Shown here: in pieces, positions 63,966-64,000 of the stretch
Layout: each line of letters starts with the position of its first letter
Position numbering within the stretch: the first letter of the stretch is position 1
Assembly: GCA_028015205.1 (NCBI GenBank)
Contig: CM051511.1
Span: forward strand, 38,589,204 to 38,653,203
Direction: 5' to 3'
From: Mytilisepta virgata
Taxonomy: Eukaryota > Mollusca > Bivalvia > Mytilida > Mytilidae
DNA length: 64,000 nt
The notes under the pieces: generated by a model
The model's input: the letters and a program-made list of their open reading frames with translations, nothing else
What the model was told of the DNA's origin: nothing
Databases searched by the model: none
Program-made: the position numbers and the translations under genes

Positions 63966-64000
63966 AATGTATTAAAAAAAAGAAGAAAAAAAGCAATAAT

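Overview
This window looks like nuclear DNA from a bivalve, most likely a mussel of the Mytilus group. The base composition is AT-rich with CpG-rich islands only inside repeats. There are no bacterial-style gene clusters. Dispersed repeats that I associate with Mytilus sequence recur throughout (cores such as CTTACCCTTCCGGAGCACC, AATGTGTCAAAGAGACAACA and AACTGATGAGTCGTAAATCG). That species assignment rests on memory of the repeats, not on a search. No complete conventional gene, rRNA, tRNA or CRISPR array is visible. What is present is a nested record of mobile elements plus a few isolated sequences that look like exons of intron-rich genes.

Layout. 1-13.3 kb: two possible terminal exons (490-673 +, 1,396-1,590 -), a decayed reverse-transcriptase retroelement (2,266-5,010) split by two opposite SINE-like insertions, hairpin elements at 7.4 and 7.8 kb, and a five-copy tandem repeat at 9.7-10.3 kb. 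13.4-17.3 kb: a 3.9-kb foldback element (called FB-1 here) with ~1-kb inverted arms, a 31-bp minisatellite core and termini dense in ETS, CRE, NRF1 and YY1-like sites; a SINE sits in its right end with a 13-bp target-site duplication. 17.3-21.1 kb: a nearly full-length but broken non-LTR retrotransposon (endonuclease, reverse transcriptase, C-terminal CCHC-like motif) with a mutated 2A-like peptide. 21.2-30 kb: MITEs, retroelement remnants, poly-G tracts, a 150-bp triplicate and three exon-like stretches at 28.1-30.0 kb. 30-50 kb: mostly featureless AT-rich DNA with dispersed repeats, two exon-like stretches (33.5 and 40.2 kb), a 22-bp satellite with higher-order structure (42 kb), an inverted-repeat element (43 kb) and a possible solo LTR (46.8 kb). 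50.3-57.1 kb: a second foldback-family copy (FB-2), scattered pieces of a C2H2 zinc-finger coding sequence in both orientations, a large palindrome built on degenerate telomere-like repeats, and a tandem segmental duplication. 58.7-62.8 kb: C-terminal pieces of non-LTR retrotransposons on both strands. 63,011-63,123: the best single exon candidate, close to the right edge.

How the parts relate. The foldback family links 13.4-17.3 kb with 50.3-55.6 kb: both have ETS/CRE-type termini, pyrimidine-rich subterminal repeats, CTG-rich and 31-bp-type arrays, and a shared central module. Its promoter-like termini and its association with zinc-finger fragments and telomere-like palindromes are the most unusual material here. 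Exon candidates are supported only by splice-like borders and an open frame and need transcript data. Coordinates of repeats are good to roughly +/-10-20 bp.
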